DNA from: an uncultured Desulfosarcina sp.
GTDB taxonomy: Bacteria > Desulfobacterota > Desulfobacteria > Desulfobacterales > Desulfosarcinaceae
Length of the DNA: 64,000 nt
Reading direction: 5' to 3'
NCBI RefSeq assembly: GCF_963668215.1
Contig: NZ_OY764190.1
Coordinates: 2,356,001-2,420,000, forward strand
Positions 16,029 to 24,695 of this stretch are shown piece after piece (positions within the stretch are counted from its first letter, which is position 1; each line of letters opens with the position of its first letter). The position numbers and the translations under genes were made by a program. The notes under the pieces are model-generated. The model ran no database searches. It saw nothing but the letters and a program-made list of their open reading frames with translations, and was not told the DNA's origin.

Positions 16029-18191
16029 TTAATAACTGATTTTCACACCGGCAAACACCATCCTGCCGGGAGGAACATGCTGTTCGTCGTCCTGCCACGT
16101 TTCATCGAACAGATTGTTGACGCTGAGCGATGCCTTGACATGGCGGCCGAAGGAGCGGGAGAACTTCAGGTCCACGGTGGTGTAGGCATCCAGTTCGACG
16201 GTGTTTTCCACGTCGTAATAGCGCTCGCCCACATAGCGGGCGGTCACCGAAACGTCCACCCAGCGCGGGATGGCACAGACGAAGCCGGCATTGGCGCTGT
16301 GGCGGGGCTGGCCAGCCAGCTGGTTACCCTCCTTTTCCTTGTTATGGGTGGTCGTGGCGGTGTGATACTTGTAGCGAATCTCGTTTTCCTCGAATTGGTC
16401 GATGCGGGTGTGGGTGTACGTGTAATTGGCAAAGAGTTTCAGCCCGTCAAGGGGCATCCAATTCGTTTCGATCTCCATGCCGGCGGTCGTGGCACGGTCC
16501 ACGTTTTGCCAGAGTACGGCGTTTTCCTTAAGGTCCTGGTCGGGAAGGTCGGCCCTGGCTTCGGTGCTTTCCATCCAGTCGTAGAGATCGTTGTAGAATC
16601 CGGTCAGTCCGAACATGAAACGCTGCGAGGGGTGGAGTTCCAGGCCGGCTTCATAGCCGATGGCGGACTCGGATTCCAGCAGTGGATTGCCGATGCGCTC
16701 GCGCCCCGGCGGTTGTTCGAAAATGCCGAACATGGACATCAGGGACGGTGAATTACTGGAACGCGCCACGGAACCGCGTAGGGCCAGGCTTTCGGAAAGC
16801 CGGTAGACCAGCCCGAATTTGGGATTGAACCGGTCGTCGGTGCGGTCGTCGTATTCTTCCAGGATGGACGTATCCTCGTAAAAGGCGTCGTAGACCCGCA
16901 TCCACTGGTACTGAAGCCCCAGGCTCAAGGTCAGGCGGTCGAAGGTAATCTCGTCCCGCAGCGTTGCCTCGCCGGTGATCTGTTTGCCCTGCATGAGATC
17001 GCTCTTGCGCATTTCTCCGATGTCCGGGTTGAGCGAATGGATTTCGTTTTCGATGGTGCCGAAGCGCAGGTGGCCGGCCATGACCAGTCGCTGGTACCGG
17101 CCGAAGGGAAAGGCCAGGTTGGCCGAAGCCGCATAATCCTTAAGCGGGATACGGCTTTCCTGGCCCTTGACCCGGTAGTAGTAGCGGGAGTCGGCCAGAT
17201 TGAAGGAAGACGGGGTGGGGGTGAAGGGACGCTCGAAGGAGAACTTTTCGTCCAGGTAGAAAATCCCTGCCCGAACATCGATTTTGCCGTTATGCTTCAG
17301 CGTCAGGGCCGTGCGGAAACGATCCTGGTGGTTGTCGCTGAAGCGCATGCTGTTATGCACATCGTTGTTCCAGGAGGAGGCGTCCAAAGAGAAGTGGGTT
17401 TTGCCGGAGATCCCGTTCGGTGAAAAAACCAGGCGGCCGCTGGATGCTTGGCTGGTGCGGATCTGCTTGTCTTGTATGGCCTCCTTGAAATTGGCGACGG
17501 TATTCTCCCCCTTGGCGTCAAGCTGGCTCCACTCTTCGATTCTGGAAGCCACCCAGTCGTCGCTCCAACTCTGGTAACCGTCGGTGTCGAAATGATGGTA
17601 GCCGGCCAAAAGTCCCAACTTGGAGGTCAGCCGGGCCGAAATTCCGCCATCGATGCTCGAGGTGTTATAGGTGCCGTAGGTGCCTTTGATCTGGGCCTCG
17701 GTTTTCTCACCGGGGGTCTTGCCTTCGATATTGATGACGCCCGCCATGGCCGAGGTTCCCATTACCGAGGCATTCATGCCCCGGCCGATCATGATTTCCT
17801 CCACCATTTCGAGGGGAAACTCGTTGGTCTTGGCGCCCCCGCAGATTACCCGGTTCATGGGCATGCCGTCCTTCATGAACAACGTTGCGCGGGATTGGGA
17901 AAACCCGCGCAGCGTCGGCCGGCTGTCCGGCCCGAAAATTCCCCAGGGCTGATATAGCTGAACCCCTGCGGCGTGTTTCAGCACGTCGTCGATCTCCCGG
18001 GCGGGAAGCTGTTCGATCTGCGTGCGGGTGATGACGGTGGTGCTGGCCGGAAGGTCCATGGTGTCTTCCCCGGTCGGGGCCGTGACCACCACATCTTCCA
18101 ACCGATAGGGCCGGGTTTCGTCTTCGGCTTGAAGCGATGAACAGGGAACGCAAAGCAGAAGGATCAAAAGCGCGCATAGGCGTATCATCAT
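16029..18191 (-). CDS. TonB-dependent outer-membrane receptor (module 2)
   Basis: The start is placed at ATG 18191 because it opens a signal peptide (MMIRLCALLILLLC..LQA); a longer in-frame reading to 18281 adds 30 unlikely residues, and no clear ribosome site helps. The 720-residue protein has TonB-box-like EDVVVTAPT, a plug with TLRGFSQSRATLFMKDG and GRGMNASVMGTSAMAGVINI, and a barrel ending VKISY. Its plug and C-terminus align closely with the receptor at 8489, including the CGGA motif and NLFDETWQ, so the two receptors arose by duplication. The ligand is unknown. It lies between a PEP-CTERM gene and its giant partner, exactly as in module 1. Confidence 0.92.
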   Translation of the reverse strand: MMIRLCALLILLLCVPCSSLQAEDETRPYRLEDVVVTAPTGEDTMDLPASTTVITRTQIEQLPAREIDDVLKHAAGVQLYQPWGIFGPDSRPTLRGFSQSRATLFMKDGMPMNRVICGGAKTNEFPLEMVEEIMIGRGMNASVMGTSAMAGVINIEGKTPGEKTEAQIKGTYGTYNTSSIDGGISARLTSKLGLLAGYHHFDTDGYQSWSDDWVASRIEEWSQLDAKGENTVANFKEAIQDKQIRTSQASSGRLVFSPNGISGKTHFSLDASSWNNDVHNSMRFSDNHQDRFRTALTLKHNGKIDVRAGIFYLDEKFSFERPFTPTPSSFNLADSRYYYRVKGQESRIPLKDYAASANLAFPFGRYQRLVMAGHLRFGTIENEIHSLNPDIGEMRKSDLMQGKQITGEATLRDEITFDRLTLSLGLQYQWMRVYDAFYEDTSILEEYDDRTDDRFNPKFGLVYRLSESLALRGSVARSSNSPSLMSMFGIFEQPPGRERIGNPLLESESAIGYEAGLELHPSQRFMFGLTGFYNDLYDWMESTEARADLPDQDLKENAVLWQNVDRATTAGMEIETNWMPLDGLKLFANYTYTHTRIDQFEENEIRYKYHTATTTHNKEKEGNQLAGQPRHSANAGFVCAIPRWVDVSVTARYVGERYYDVENTVELDAYTTVDLKFSRSFGRHVKASLSVNNLFDETWQDDEQHVPPGRMVFAGVKISY

Positions 18192-18293
18192 GGCGAGCGA
18201 TTTCGCTATCGTCTTGTCGTTGTCGCAATATCCGTATCTCAAACGCGGCAAAAAAAGGGCGTTGGGGTTTGCTAATAGCAATCGTCAAATCAC

Positions 18294-18413
18294 AAGCACC
18301 AAATCTCAAATAAATCCCAAATAGCATTATCCAAATTTCAAACGCGGCAAAAACCGAAGCTGTTTGGGATTTGACTATTGGGATTTATTTGGAATTTGTT
18401 TTATTGGTGCTTG
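18294..18413. repeat. Long imperfect inverted repeat between PEP-CTERM gene and receptor
   Basis: AAGCACCAAATctcAAATAAATCCCAAATAG-type left arm (18294-18324) faces a right arm (18375-18413) beginning CTATTGGGATTTATTTGG and ending TTGGTGCTTG. The two can form a cruciform or a long mRNA hairpin. A separate direct repeat TCAAACGCGGCAAAAA occurs at about 18239 and 18338. The A+T-rich composition differs from the flanking genes. No coding potential was seen. Confidence 0.65.
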
Positions 18414-18441
18414 TTATTTTATTTCTTGCCTCTATCGGTGC

Positions 18442-19068
18442 TTACACTTTTTTACGCCGCAAACCGATCAGCCCCAGAAGCCCCGAACCCATCAGCCAGA
18501 CTGCTCCAGGCACGGGAACCGCGCTGACACCCACGGCATCGATGAACTTGCCGGTTCCGGCACCGCCGCTGGTTTTTTCCACTTTCAGGTAACGCAGTGC
18601 GTTTACACCGAACGTGTCGAATAGATCATAAGTGGTTTCAAACAGGGTCTCGCCGCCCGCCAGAACATCTTCCAACAGCACACTGCTGCTCCAGTTGGCT
18701 CCGTCTTCACTGACGGAAAAGCTAATCAGCTCCTTGGCAACGCCCCCTTTAATGCCGCCGAAATGCCAGAAGGTAATATCCAGCTCGCCGCTGAGTAGGC
18801 TGCCGAAGTCCAACACGAAGTTGCCATAGCCCTGCTGCCAGCCCAGGACGTCACCGGTTCCATTGACCGGATCGTAATCCGGGGCACCGATAATGGCCTC
18901 TTCCAGACTGGCGGCATTGCCTGTCCATGTCGTTAACGGCCAGGACGCATTCTCATCCTGGTAGGATGTCAAACTCTGCACATAGATGTAATCCGCTGCG
19001 GCCGGTCCGCCGAAGCCTAAGATCAGGGCCAGGGCTGTTAACAACAGAACTGCTTTTTTCATTTTCAT
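18442..19068 (-). CDS. Secreted PEP-CTERM protein, single-domain paralog of the module 2 giant
   Basis: This is the first gene of module 2, with AAGGAG 6 bases before ATG 19068. It encodes 208 residues: signal peptide (MKMKKAVLLLTALAL..AAA), a single domain, and an exosortase tail (VPVPGAVWLMGSG, then LRRKKV). The domain matches the first domain of the giant at 12588 along its length: YVQ.L.SY.D..AS, LTTWTGNAASLE versus LTQWTGNAATLE, GAPDYDP, LGWQQGYGN.VLDFG, FWHFGG and GKFIDAVGV. The shared order (PEP-CTERM protein, receptor, giant) repeats module 1. The leader has a c-di-GMP aptamer and element X. Confidence 0.88.
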   Translation of the reverse strand: MKMKKAVLLLTALALILGFGGPAAADYIYVQSLTSYQDENASWPLTTWTGNAASLEEAIIGAPDYDPVNGTGDVLGWQQGYGNFVLDFGSLLSGELDITFWHFGGIKGGVAKELISFSVSEDGANWSSSVLLEDVLAGGETLFETTYDLFDTFGVNALRYLKVEKTSGGAGTGKFIDAVGVSAVPVPGAVWLMGSGLLGLIGLRRKKV

Positions 19069-19211
19069 GGTTGCTCCTTAATTTTTTTAAAAGCGGTTAA
19101 CGGATTTATAGTTCTTCGGTCGTATGTTTGTGTTGCGACCACCTCCCTTCCCGATACGAAATCCTCGCACCGGCACGAAGTCGGTGCGTTTTCCAGGAAA
19201 ACCGCAACAAC

Positions 19212-19279
19212 AGGCGCTTCCTGAACGGTATTCCCCGTCGCGCCTTCGCTTTCATCGTCTGTCACGCTGAACGCAAGAC
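19212..19279 (-). promoter_or_regulatory. Element X copy 3, degenerate terminator
   Basis: Minus-strand GUCUU-GC (19279-19273) can pair with GC-G-AAGGC (19248-19242), the inner sequence being nearly identical to copy 2. The alternative partner GCGCCU (19217-19212) is followed by GUUGUUG rather than a pure U-run, so the terminator half is weakened. A GGGAGGTGGTC 16S-tail complement is at 19147-19137. Confidence 0.5.
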
Positions 19280-19302
19280 CGCCTTGCCGCGTCCGCCAAA
19301 AC

Positions 19303-19455
19303 CAAAAAGAACAGCCGGGTGCCTGTTATCTTTGCAAGGCAACCCGGCTGTCCAAAGTCAGCATCCATCAGCTATCAGCTACGAACTTACAGCTCTTCCG
19401 GACCCGTGGCTTTCCGTCCCCCGGTCGCCCGGGGTTTGGCTTTAGTTAAACATCA
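19303..19455 (-). promoter_or_regulatory. Cyclic-di-GMP class I (GEMM-I) riboswitch with overlapping terminator
   Basis: On the minus strand GCCAAACC (19440-19433), a stem capped by GCGA, GGGACGGAAAGCC, and GGACAGCCGGGUUGCC (to 19338) give the GEMM-I order. The ligand-selecting position is G. The last segment also forms a 14-bp terminator stem: ACAGCCGGGU (19351-19342) with ACCCGGCUGU (19320-19311), then UUCUUUUU to 19303. Aptamer and terminator are mutually exclusive, implying activation by c-di-GMP. The peripheral P1 pairing is less clear than in copy 1. Confidence 0.78.
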
Positions 19456-19506
19456 ATAAACCCGCATTTCCGGGCAATCGTCATACCGGAGCATGTTGCA
19501 GTTTGT

Positions 19507-19567
19507 AATATAGAAAGCTATTAGAACAGTCTAATCCTTAAGGCCAAAAAGTTATCCCGAAAAGCCA
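19507..19567 (-). promoter_or_regulatory. Promoter with 21-bp-spaced TGGC direct repeat (copy 2)
   Basis: TGGC lies at 19567-19564 and 19546-19543 (minus strand, 21 bp apart). TTAGAC (19534-19529), a 16-base spacer and TATATT (19512-19507) follow. It sits immediately downstream of the stop codon of the preceding protease gene (19576). Confidence 0.7.
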
Positions 19568-19575
19568 AAAAGGTT

Positions 19576-22500
19576 CTATTCAAAAGGTGCCGAAGTTCCC
19601 CAGCGGCCGCGCAGGATCAGATAATCCGAGCGTCCCACACTGCCGTCGCCGTCGAAGTCGGCCAGGGCCTCATCCGAGCCGTAATAGGCGCGAAAAAGAA
19701 CATAGTCGCTGCGGTTGACCACGCCGTCATTATCCAGGTCACAGTCGCAGGCGTTGCCGTAGCCGTCGCCATCGGTATCCGCCTGGGTGGGGTTGGCCGT
19801 TGCCCGGCAATTGTCGTCGCAAACGACGCTCATTCCGTCCCCGCAGGCGAGGTCGCCCGTGATTCCGCTCAGGTCGCCGTCATCCAAAATGCCGTCGCCA
19901 TCGGTGTCGTCGGAAGACAGGGGGCCGACCACAAAGATGTCATTGGCTGCGTTGGTGTCTTCGGATACCAGATTGGCTGCCGCCGACGCGAAACAGACAT
20001 GCCGGCCGTCTGCGCTGATCGCCGGGGTCGTGCTGTCCCCGTCGCCCAAAGCACCGTCCGCACCCATACTCATCTGGATTACGGTTCCCGCCGTCCGGTC
20101 GAAGACGAAAATATCACTCGCTCCGTTGGTATCCCGGGGAACCAGATTGGAAGCGTCCGACTCGAAAACGACATAGCGGCCGTCGCCGCTGATAGCGGGA
20201 TTGTCGCTGGCAACGATGCCCTGGACACCGGCATTGGACACACTGACCCTTTCAATAGTGGCCGCGTCGCAGTCGAAGACGAAGATGTCGTTTTTGCCGT
20301 TGAGGTCATCGGACACCAGATTGGTGGCCGAGGATTCGAAGGCAACGAACAGCCCGTCCGCGCTGATGGCGGCATCGCAACTGGTTCCGTCCCCCTCGGT
20401 CCCCGAGGTGGAATGGCTGACCCGCTCCACGATCCGTTCCCGGCAGTCATAAATGAAGACATCCTTGCTGGCATTGGTGTCATTGTCGACCAGATTGGTG
20501 GCCGAGGACTCGAAGACCACGTAGCGGCCATCGGCGTCTATAGACGGGCAGGTGCTGGCGCCGTCGACCTCCTCGCCGTCGTCGGTGATGCTCACGCGAA
20601 CAGTGAGGCCCGTCTGGCGGTCATGGACAAACACATCTGCCGTGCCGTTGGTGTCGTCTTCCACCAGGTCGGCGGCAAAGGAGTGAAACGCCACGTAGCG
20701 GCCGTCCCCGCTGATGCCGGGAGCGGCACTGCTGCCGGTTCCCTGGGTTCCGTCACTCGCCAGACTGGCAATCTCCACGGACGCGGTTTCCCGGTCATAG
20801 ACGAAAATGTCCTTGCGGCCGTTGGCGTCATCACCCACCAGATTCGTCGCCGTGGATTCGAAGGCTACATAACGGCCGTTCCCGCTTATGCAGGGATTGC
20901 CGCTATTGGCGTCTGCCCGGGTTCCATCGCTTGCCAGACTGACAATCTCCACGGACGCGGTTTCCCGGTCATAGACGAAGATATCCTTGCGGCCGTTGGT
21001 GTCGTCGTCCACCAGGTTGGTCGCAGAGGATTCAAAGACCACATAACGGCCATCCGCGCTGACCGCCGGGTAGGCGCTCCGGCCGTCGGCTTCGGTGCCG
21101 TCGCCATGAACGCTGGCCCGCTGCAGGTTGAAAGCCGCCAGTGCTGCGGCACTGTGGGTCTGGCGGTTGTCCTCTTCGTTGCCCAGGCCGTCCAGCGCAC
21201 GCACCACATAAAAGTAGGTCTGGCCGGGATCGACCGTATAGTCCCGGTATTCCGTCTCGGTGGTGGTGGCGATCAGGCCGCCAACGGAATCCTCCCGGGT
21301 ATCGTTCCGGTAGACGTTATACTTGATCGGGCCGTGGGGATCGTCCGCCTCGCTCCATGCCAGGCCCACATATCCGTTCTCGCCTTCGGCCGATGCCAGG
21401 CCGTCGAAGTCGGGGGAGAGGCAGTCGATATAGGCCGTATATGTCTTGGTTACGTCGGTGCTTCCCCGGCCGTCGTCGGCATCGACATAGCTGGCGGTGA
21501 CGGTTTCACCGGAGGCCACCTGGAGAACCCCGTCACCGGGATTCCCGATTCCTTCGACCGTGGCCACGCTCCACCAGAAATTGCCCGTGCCGTCGGTTTG
21601 GCTCAAGGTAACGGTTTCCGCATCGCCCCCGTCCGTGGCAAGAACCACATCGCAGACGCCGTCGTCTGCCAGGTCGCTGTCGCGCAGAACGATTCCCACG
21701 GTCGCGGAGCAGGAGTAGCCTTCATCGTCCAGGGCGACGAGGCCGTTGGACGACATGACACCGCCGCTGTAGACCACGTAGGCCGGGTCTTCGCCCACCC
21801 GGCTGCAGTTGTATTCGATGCGCATATAGCCGTCTTCGCCCCATTCGTCGCTCCAGGAATTGCGCAGGTACCACACGCCGTTTTCCCCCTGGGTGTCGTC
21901 CCAGCCCACCAGGCTGATGGCATGGTTGGTGAAGGAATCGTAGTCCCGGTTGAAAACACCGCCCGCATAAGCGCTGAAATAGGGGTCCACGGCCACGGAA
22001 GCCGAGATGGGGCCGTATTTGAAGATGGCCTCCTTGATGGTCGCCACGGTTTCGTCCACATAGGCGAAGCCTTCGATTACATAGGGGCGCGGCAGGGGCT
22101 CGCGGGTACTTCCGGCGCAATCCGGGGTGTAGGCGTCTTCACCGCACTGGTAGGGGAAGTCTTCTTCCAAAACCGCTCCGGACTCGCCGTCGCAGGCCGC
22201 TTCACCCGGAGGGATGCTGCTGAAATACTTATGCACGGCCCACCCTCCGGTGTTGCAGCCCAGCCCGTCGTTGTTGCAGGAGACCAGGTACTGCTCGGAA
22301 ATGTCCTCCTCCACACCGTCGTGGATGAGAATATTGCACTCCAGGGGGGCCACGGTGGAAAAGGCCCAGCAGGTTCCGGCGGGGCGCTGGTTCTTGATGG
22401 CCGTAACACCGTCGTGGTCCATCCAGTTCCAACGCTTGGGCAATTCCAGGGCGGTGGCTTCCGCGACTGCTTCGGCAGCGGCGATGCTGCTGCTCATATA

Positions 22501-22737
22501 GCTTTCTTTTTCGGCTTCGGGCGGCGAGATGTATCCATTCAGGTTCTCCCGGCCACCGGCGGCCAGGGCCTCGGCATCCACCTGGAATCCGTAGCCGGCG
22601 CGCTCGATGTCCAGACGCATGCTTTCGATTTGCTTATTTTGCCCTTCCTGCTCCGATAGTTCCCCGGCTGTTGCCGGCCCGCCGGCCAGGAGCAGACAAA
22701 TAACGATGACGCAGGTCTTCCATTTCGGGTGAGGCAT
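19576..22737 (-). CDS. Secreted papain-family (C1A) cysteine protease with propeller and dockerin-like tail
   Basis: The start is ATG 22737 (AAAGGA upstream), opening a signal peptide (MPHPKWKTCVIVICLLLAGG). The 1053-residue protein has a complete papain active site: Gln117 (KNQ), Cys123 (GTCWAFS), His272 (NHAISLVGW) and Asn293 (RNSWS). A short fibronectin-like linker follows, then about seven propeller-type repeats (YVVFESSATNLV, DDTNG..DIFVYDR). The C-terminus has thrombospondin-3-like Ca repeats (DTDGDGYGNACD) and two dockerin-like EF motifs (DLDNDGVVNRSDY, DFDGDGSVGRSDY). The tail closely resembles that of the protein at 3693. It ends module 3 and may process or attach to surface proteins; that is inference. 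Confidence 0.9.
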   Translation of the reverse strand: MPHPKWKTCVIVICLLLAGGPATAGELSEQEGQNKQIESMRLDIERAGYGFQVDAEALAAGGRENLNGYISPPEAEKESYMSSSIAAAEAVAEATALELPKRWNWMDHDGVTAIKNQRPAGTCWAFSTVAPLECNILIHDGVEEDISEQYLVSCNNDGLGCNTGGWAVHKYFSSIPPGEAACDGESGAVLEEDFPYQCGEDAYTPDCAGSTREPLPRPYVIEGFAYVDETVATIKEAIFKYGPISASVAVDPYFSAYAGGVFNRDYDSFTNHAISLVGWDDTQGENGVWYLRNSWSDEWGEDGYMRIEYNCSRVGEDPAYVVYSGGVMSSNGLVALDDEGYSCSATVGIVLRDSDLADDGVCDVVLATDGGDAETVTLSQTDGTGNFWWSVATVEGIGNPGDGVLQVASGETVTASYVDADDGRGSTDVTKTYTAYIDCLSPDFDGLASAEGENGYVGLAWSEADDPHGPIKYNVYRNDTREDSVGGLIATTTETEYRDYTVDPGQTYFYVVRALDGLGNEEDNRQTHSAAALAAFNLQRASVHGDGTEADGRSAYPAVSADGRYVVFESSATNLVDDDTNGRKDIFVYDRETASVEIVSLASDGTRADANSGNPCISGNGRYVAFESTATNLVGDDANGRKDIFVYDRETASVEIASLASDGTQGTGSSAAPGISGDGRYVAFHSFAADLVEDDTNGTADVFVHDRQTGLTVRVSITDDGEEVDGASTCPSIDADGRYVVFESSATNLVDNDTNASKDVFIYDCRERIVERVSHSTSGTEGDGTSCDAAISADGLFVAFESSATNLVSDDLNGKNDIFVFDCDAATIERVSVSNAGVQGIVASDNPAISGDGRYVVFESDASNLVPRDTNGASDIFVFDRTAGTVIQMSMGADGALGDGDSTTPAISADGRHVCFASAAANLVSEDTNAANDIFVVGPLSSDDTDGDGILDDGDLSGITGDLACGDGMSVVCDDNCRATANPTQADTDGDGYGNACDCDLDNDGVVNRSDYVLFRAYYGSDEALADFDGDGSVGRSDYLILRGRWGTSAPFE

Positions 22738-22812
22738 GGCGTGGTCCTTTGCGTTGAGCGGTTGGCTTTCAGCAGTCGCTAAAACCGTCTGTGTCAGGTG
22801 TTTACCGGTGAG

Positions 22813-22857
22813 AAAAAATGAAGCCGGCCCGCAGCGGGATCGCCAAAGACGGGCCGG
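22813..22857 (-). terminator. Intrinsic terminator between PEP-CTERM gene and protease gene
   Basis: On the minus strand CCGGCCCG (22857-22850) pairs with CGGGCCGG (22831-22824), followed closely by CUUCAUUUUUUC (to 22813). It is likely partial, since no new promoter was recognised before the protease gene. Confidence 0.65.
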
Positions 22858-22866
22858 TGGCATTCA

Positions 22867-23727
22867 TCAGGAGGTTGAACGCCGGCGAAGGCCCGCCAGA
22901 CCGAGCAGGCCGGAACCCAGTAATAAAGCGGCGCCGGGAATCGGCACGGCCGAGCTTGTTGTCTGGATCGCCACCGCATCGACCAGCGTTGCGGTGCCGT
23001 AGGCGGTTTCAAGATAGAAATAGCTCATGTCGAGCTGCGGCATGGTCCATTCCTCGGTGACATACCACCAGTATCCGGTGCCGCCGGGGCCGTCGAGCTG
23101 TTCCCACTCGCGGGAGACCATCTCGCCGATCAGGGCTTCGTCGAGAAAACCATCGGTGCCGTCGATGGTGTCGTCGCTGGCAAAGGCCGTTACCATTTCA
23201 TCCGGAGTATTGGCCGTGTTCAGGTAGACGATGTACTCCACCAGGGCGCTTTGGGTGGCGCTGGCATTGGCTTCGCCGGGCAGGGAAAAGGCGAGATATC
23301 CGCTGCCCATGCCGCCCACCTGGCCGTAGTAGTCGAAGTTTTCCATGCCCATGCCATAGTCGGTCAGCGACCAGGCCGTGCCCGCGACCTGGCCGGTATC
23401 GTAAAAGGTCGGCGTGCCGTAGGCATTCTGCACTTCCGGGCCGCCATAGGTGTCCGCGTCCGGGGCCAGGGGGATATCGAAAGACGTATAACCGCCGTCC
23501 GTCGTATCCGCTACGGGCACGAAATCCCATGCCTGGCAGGTGTAATAGGCGTTTTCCGTCCAGCCGGCAGGGGCAATGCCCAGCCCGAGGGAGGCGTAAC
23601 CGTAATACCCGTAGTCCGAGTCCCAGCCCGAGGAGTCGGGCCCTCTATAATCGCCGGCCGCGGCCGGCAGGGCTGCGAGTATGGCCACGAGGGCCAGGGA
23701 TAAAATCAATCCGATCTTGCGCATCAT
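22867..23727 (-). CDS. Secreted PEP-CTERM protein, paralog of the module 3 giant's N-terminus
   Basis: This 286-residue protein has a signal peptide (MMRKIGLILSLALVA..AAG), one domain, and the sorting tail VPIPGAALLLGSG with LRRRSTS. The domain shares NAYYT.Q.W.F, NA.GTP.F, IGGMG.G-like (GGMGSGYLAFSLP versus GGMGQGTFDFYIP), Y.VY and a final LVD.V.AI block with the first 250 residues of the giant at 24696. As in the other modules, the small exported protein repeats one domain of the giant. Two adjacent Met codons make the exact start uncertain by one residue. No function is recognised. Confidence 0.85.
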   Translation of the reverse strand: MMRKIGLILSLALVAILAALPAAAGDYRGPDSSGWDSDYGYYGYASLGLGIAPAGWTENAYYTCQAWDFVPVADTTDGGYTSFDIPLAPDADTYGGPEVQNAYGTPTFYDTGQVAGTAWSLTDYGMGMENFDYYGQVGGMGSGYLAFSLPGEANASATQSALVEYIVYLNTANTPDEMVTAFASDDTIDGTDGFLDEALIGEMVSREWEQLDGPGGTGYWWYVTEEWTMPQLDMSYFYLETAYGTATLVDAVAIQTTSSAVPIPGAALLLGSGLLGLAGLRRRSTS

Positions 23728-23760
23728 AGGGTCAATCTCCGTATCGTGCTTTTTGTTGAA

Positions 23761-23823
23761 CCGAACCGAACCGGCGGTTGACGGAGAGTGGCCGTTGGAG
23801 GTGCCGCCGCCGGTACGGTTCGG
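23761..23823. other. Intercistronic stem-loop
   Basis: CCGAACCGAACCGGCGG (23761-23777) pairs with CCGCCGGTACGGTTCGG (23807-23823) with one internal mismatch. It lies between the two PEP-CTERM genes of module 3 and has no U-tract on the minus strand, so a stabilising or processing role is likelier than termination. Confidence 0.55.
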
Positions 23824-23840
23824 TAAATTGCCGGTCCGTT

Positions 23841-24539
23841 CTATGAACGCCGGCGCAATCCCACCAGGCCGAGGAGTCCGGAACCCAGCAGCCAGGCGGC
23901 CGCCGGAACCGGAACGGCGTTGGTTGTGGAAATATACGGCGCGCTGCCTTCTTCACTGCCGATTCCCGCTATTTTCAGGCCGAGGTCGCTGACCAGCACG
24001 AGACCGTTGTTGTCCGTACCACTCACCCAGCTATTATAGATATCGGTGATGTCGATGTAGTAAAGACCGTTGCTGGTCATGCTGTCCAGCGTTGCCAGAA
24101 GCAGGCTTCCATCGTCATCGTACAGCGTGCTCTGGAGGTTGGAGCGAGCAGTAGAATCATCTGCAAGGTCGTCAACATCGGTGGTGCCGGCGCTGTAGAT
24201 GGAAAGGTCACCGACATTTTCTTCGCTCAAATCAGTGATGCTCATGCTTCCGCTTCCCAGAATATCGAGGACCAGATAAGCCGAGTCTACGGTCTCCGTG
24301 CCGATGTCGAATTTCAGCCAGCCATAGCCCCAGTAATTGGATTCGCCATAATAATATTCCAACGGCTGGGCCAGCAGGTAGTCTTTCGTGTCATTCGTAT
24401 AAGCGAAGCCGCCGCCCATGAAAGTATACCCGGCAAGCGTGCAATCGCCGATAACATCGGCCGATGCCGTACCGGTAATTGCAAAGCCACCGATCAGCAG
24501 GGCAACAATCAATGCTGCAATGGATTTTCTTAACTTCAT
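23841..24539 (-). CDS. Secreted PEP-CTERM protein with DNRLRE-like domain
   Basis: This 232-residue protein has a signal peptide (MKLRKSIAALIVALLIGGF..ASA), a body of the DNRLRE type (LKFDIGTETVDSAYLVLDI, IDITDIYNSWVSGTDNNGLVLVSD, APYISTT) and the tail VPVPAAAWLLGSG with LRRRS. DNRLRE domains are found in extracellular proteins and are often linked to cell-surface structures. The middle of the giant at 24696 carries the same domain (IRFDLSPM.., IQSAYLVY, IDIAPLVKGWLDG, APYLLVTYD). So this is the second single-domain partner in module 3. AAGGATC precedes the ATG. Confidence 0.85.
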   Translation of the reverse strand: MKLRKSIAALIVALLIGGFAITGTASADVIGDCTLAGYTFMGGGFAYTNDTKDYLLAQPLEYYYGESNYWGYGWLKFDIGTETVDSAYLVLDILGSGSMSITDLSEENVGDLSIYSAGTTDVDDLADDSTARSNLQSTLYDDDGSLLLATLDSMTSNGLYYIDITDIYNSWVSGTDNNGLVLVSDLGLKIAGIGSEEGSAPYISTTNAVPVPAAAWLLGSGLLGLVGLRRRS

Positions 24540-24637
24540 TGTTTTGATCCTTTCTTGTCATGAAATGGGTGCAGGACGATGCCTGCCCTTGAAAAATACT
24601 GTCAATCGCGTTACCAACGTTGATGCGTGAAAGCGGG

Positions 24638-24688
24638 GTATCACCTCCTTTCGCTTAAGGTCCGCGGCATGGGACGATGCCGCGGACC
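24638..24688. other. Stem-loop plus near-perfect 16S-tail complement
   Basis: GGTCCGCGGCAT (24659-24670) pairs with ATGCCGCGGACC (24677-24688) just after the giant's stop codon. On the plus strand it is followed by eight T, and so would terminate plus-strand transcripts. On the minus strand it is followed by AAAGGAGGTGATAC (24652-24639), an almost exact complement of the 16S rRNA 3' end, but the next start codon is 100 bases away. Confidence 0.5.
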
Positions 24689-24695
24689 GTTTTTT

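Noticed and set aside
19999..22659. Plus-strand open frame of 886 codons
   Set aside because: It is antisense to the papain-family protease with an intact active site; composition is typical of a codon-complement shadow.
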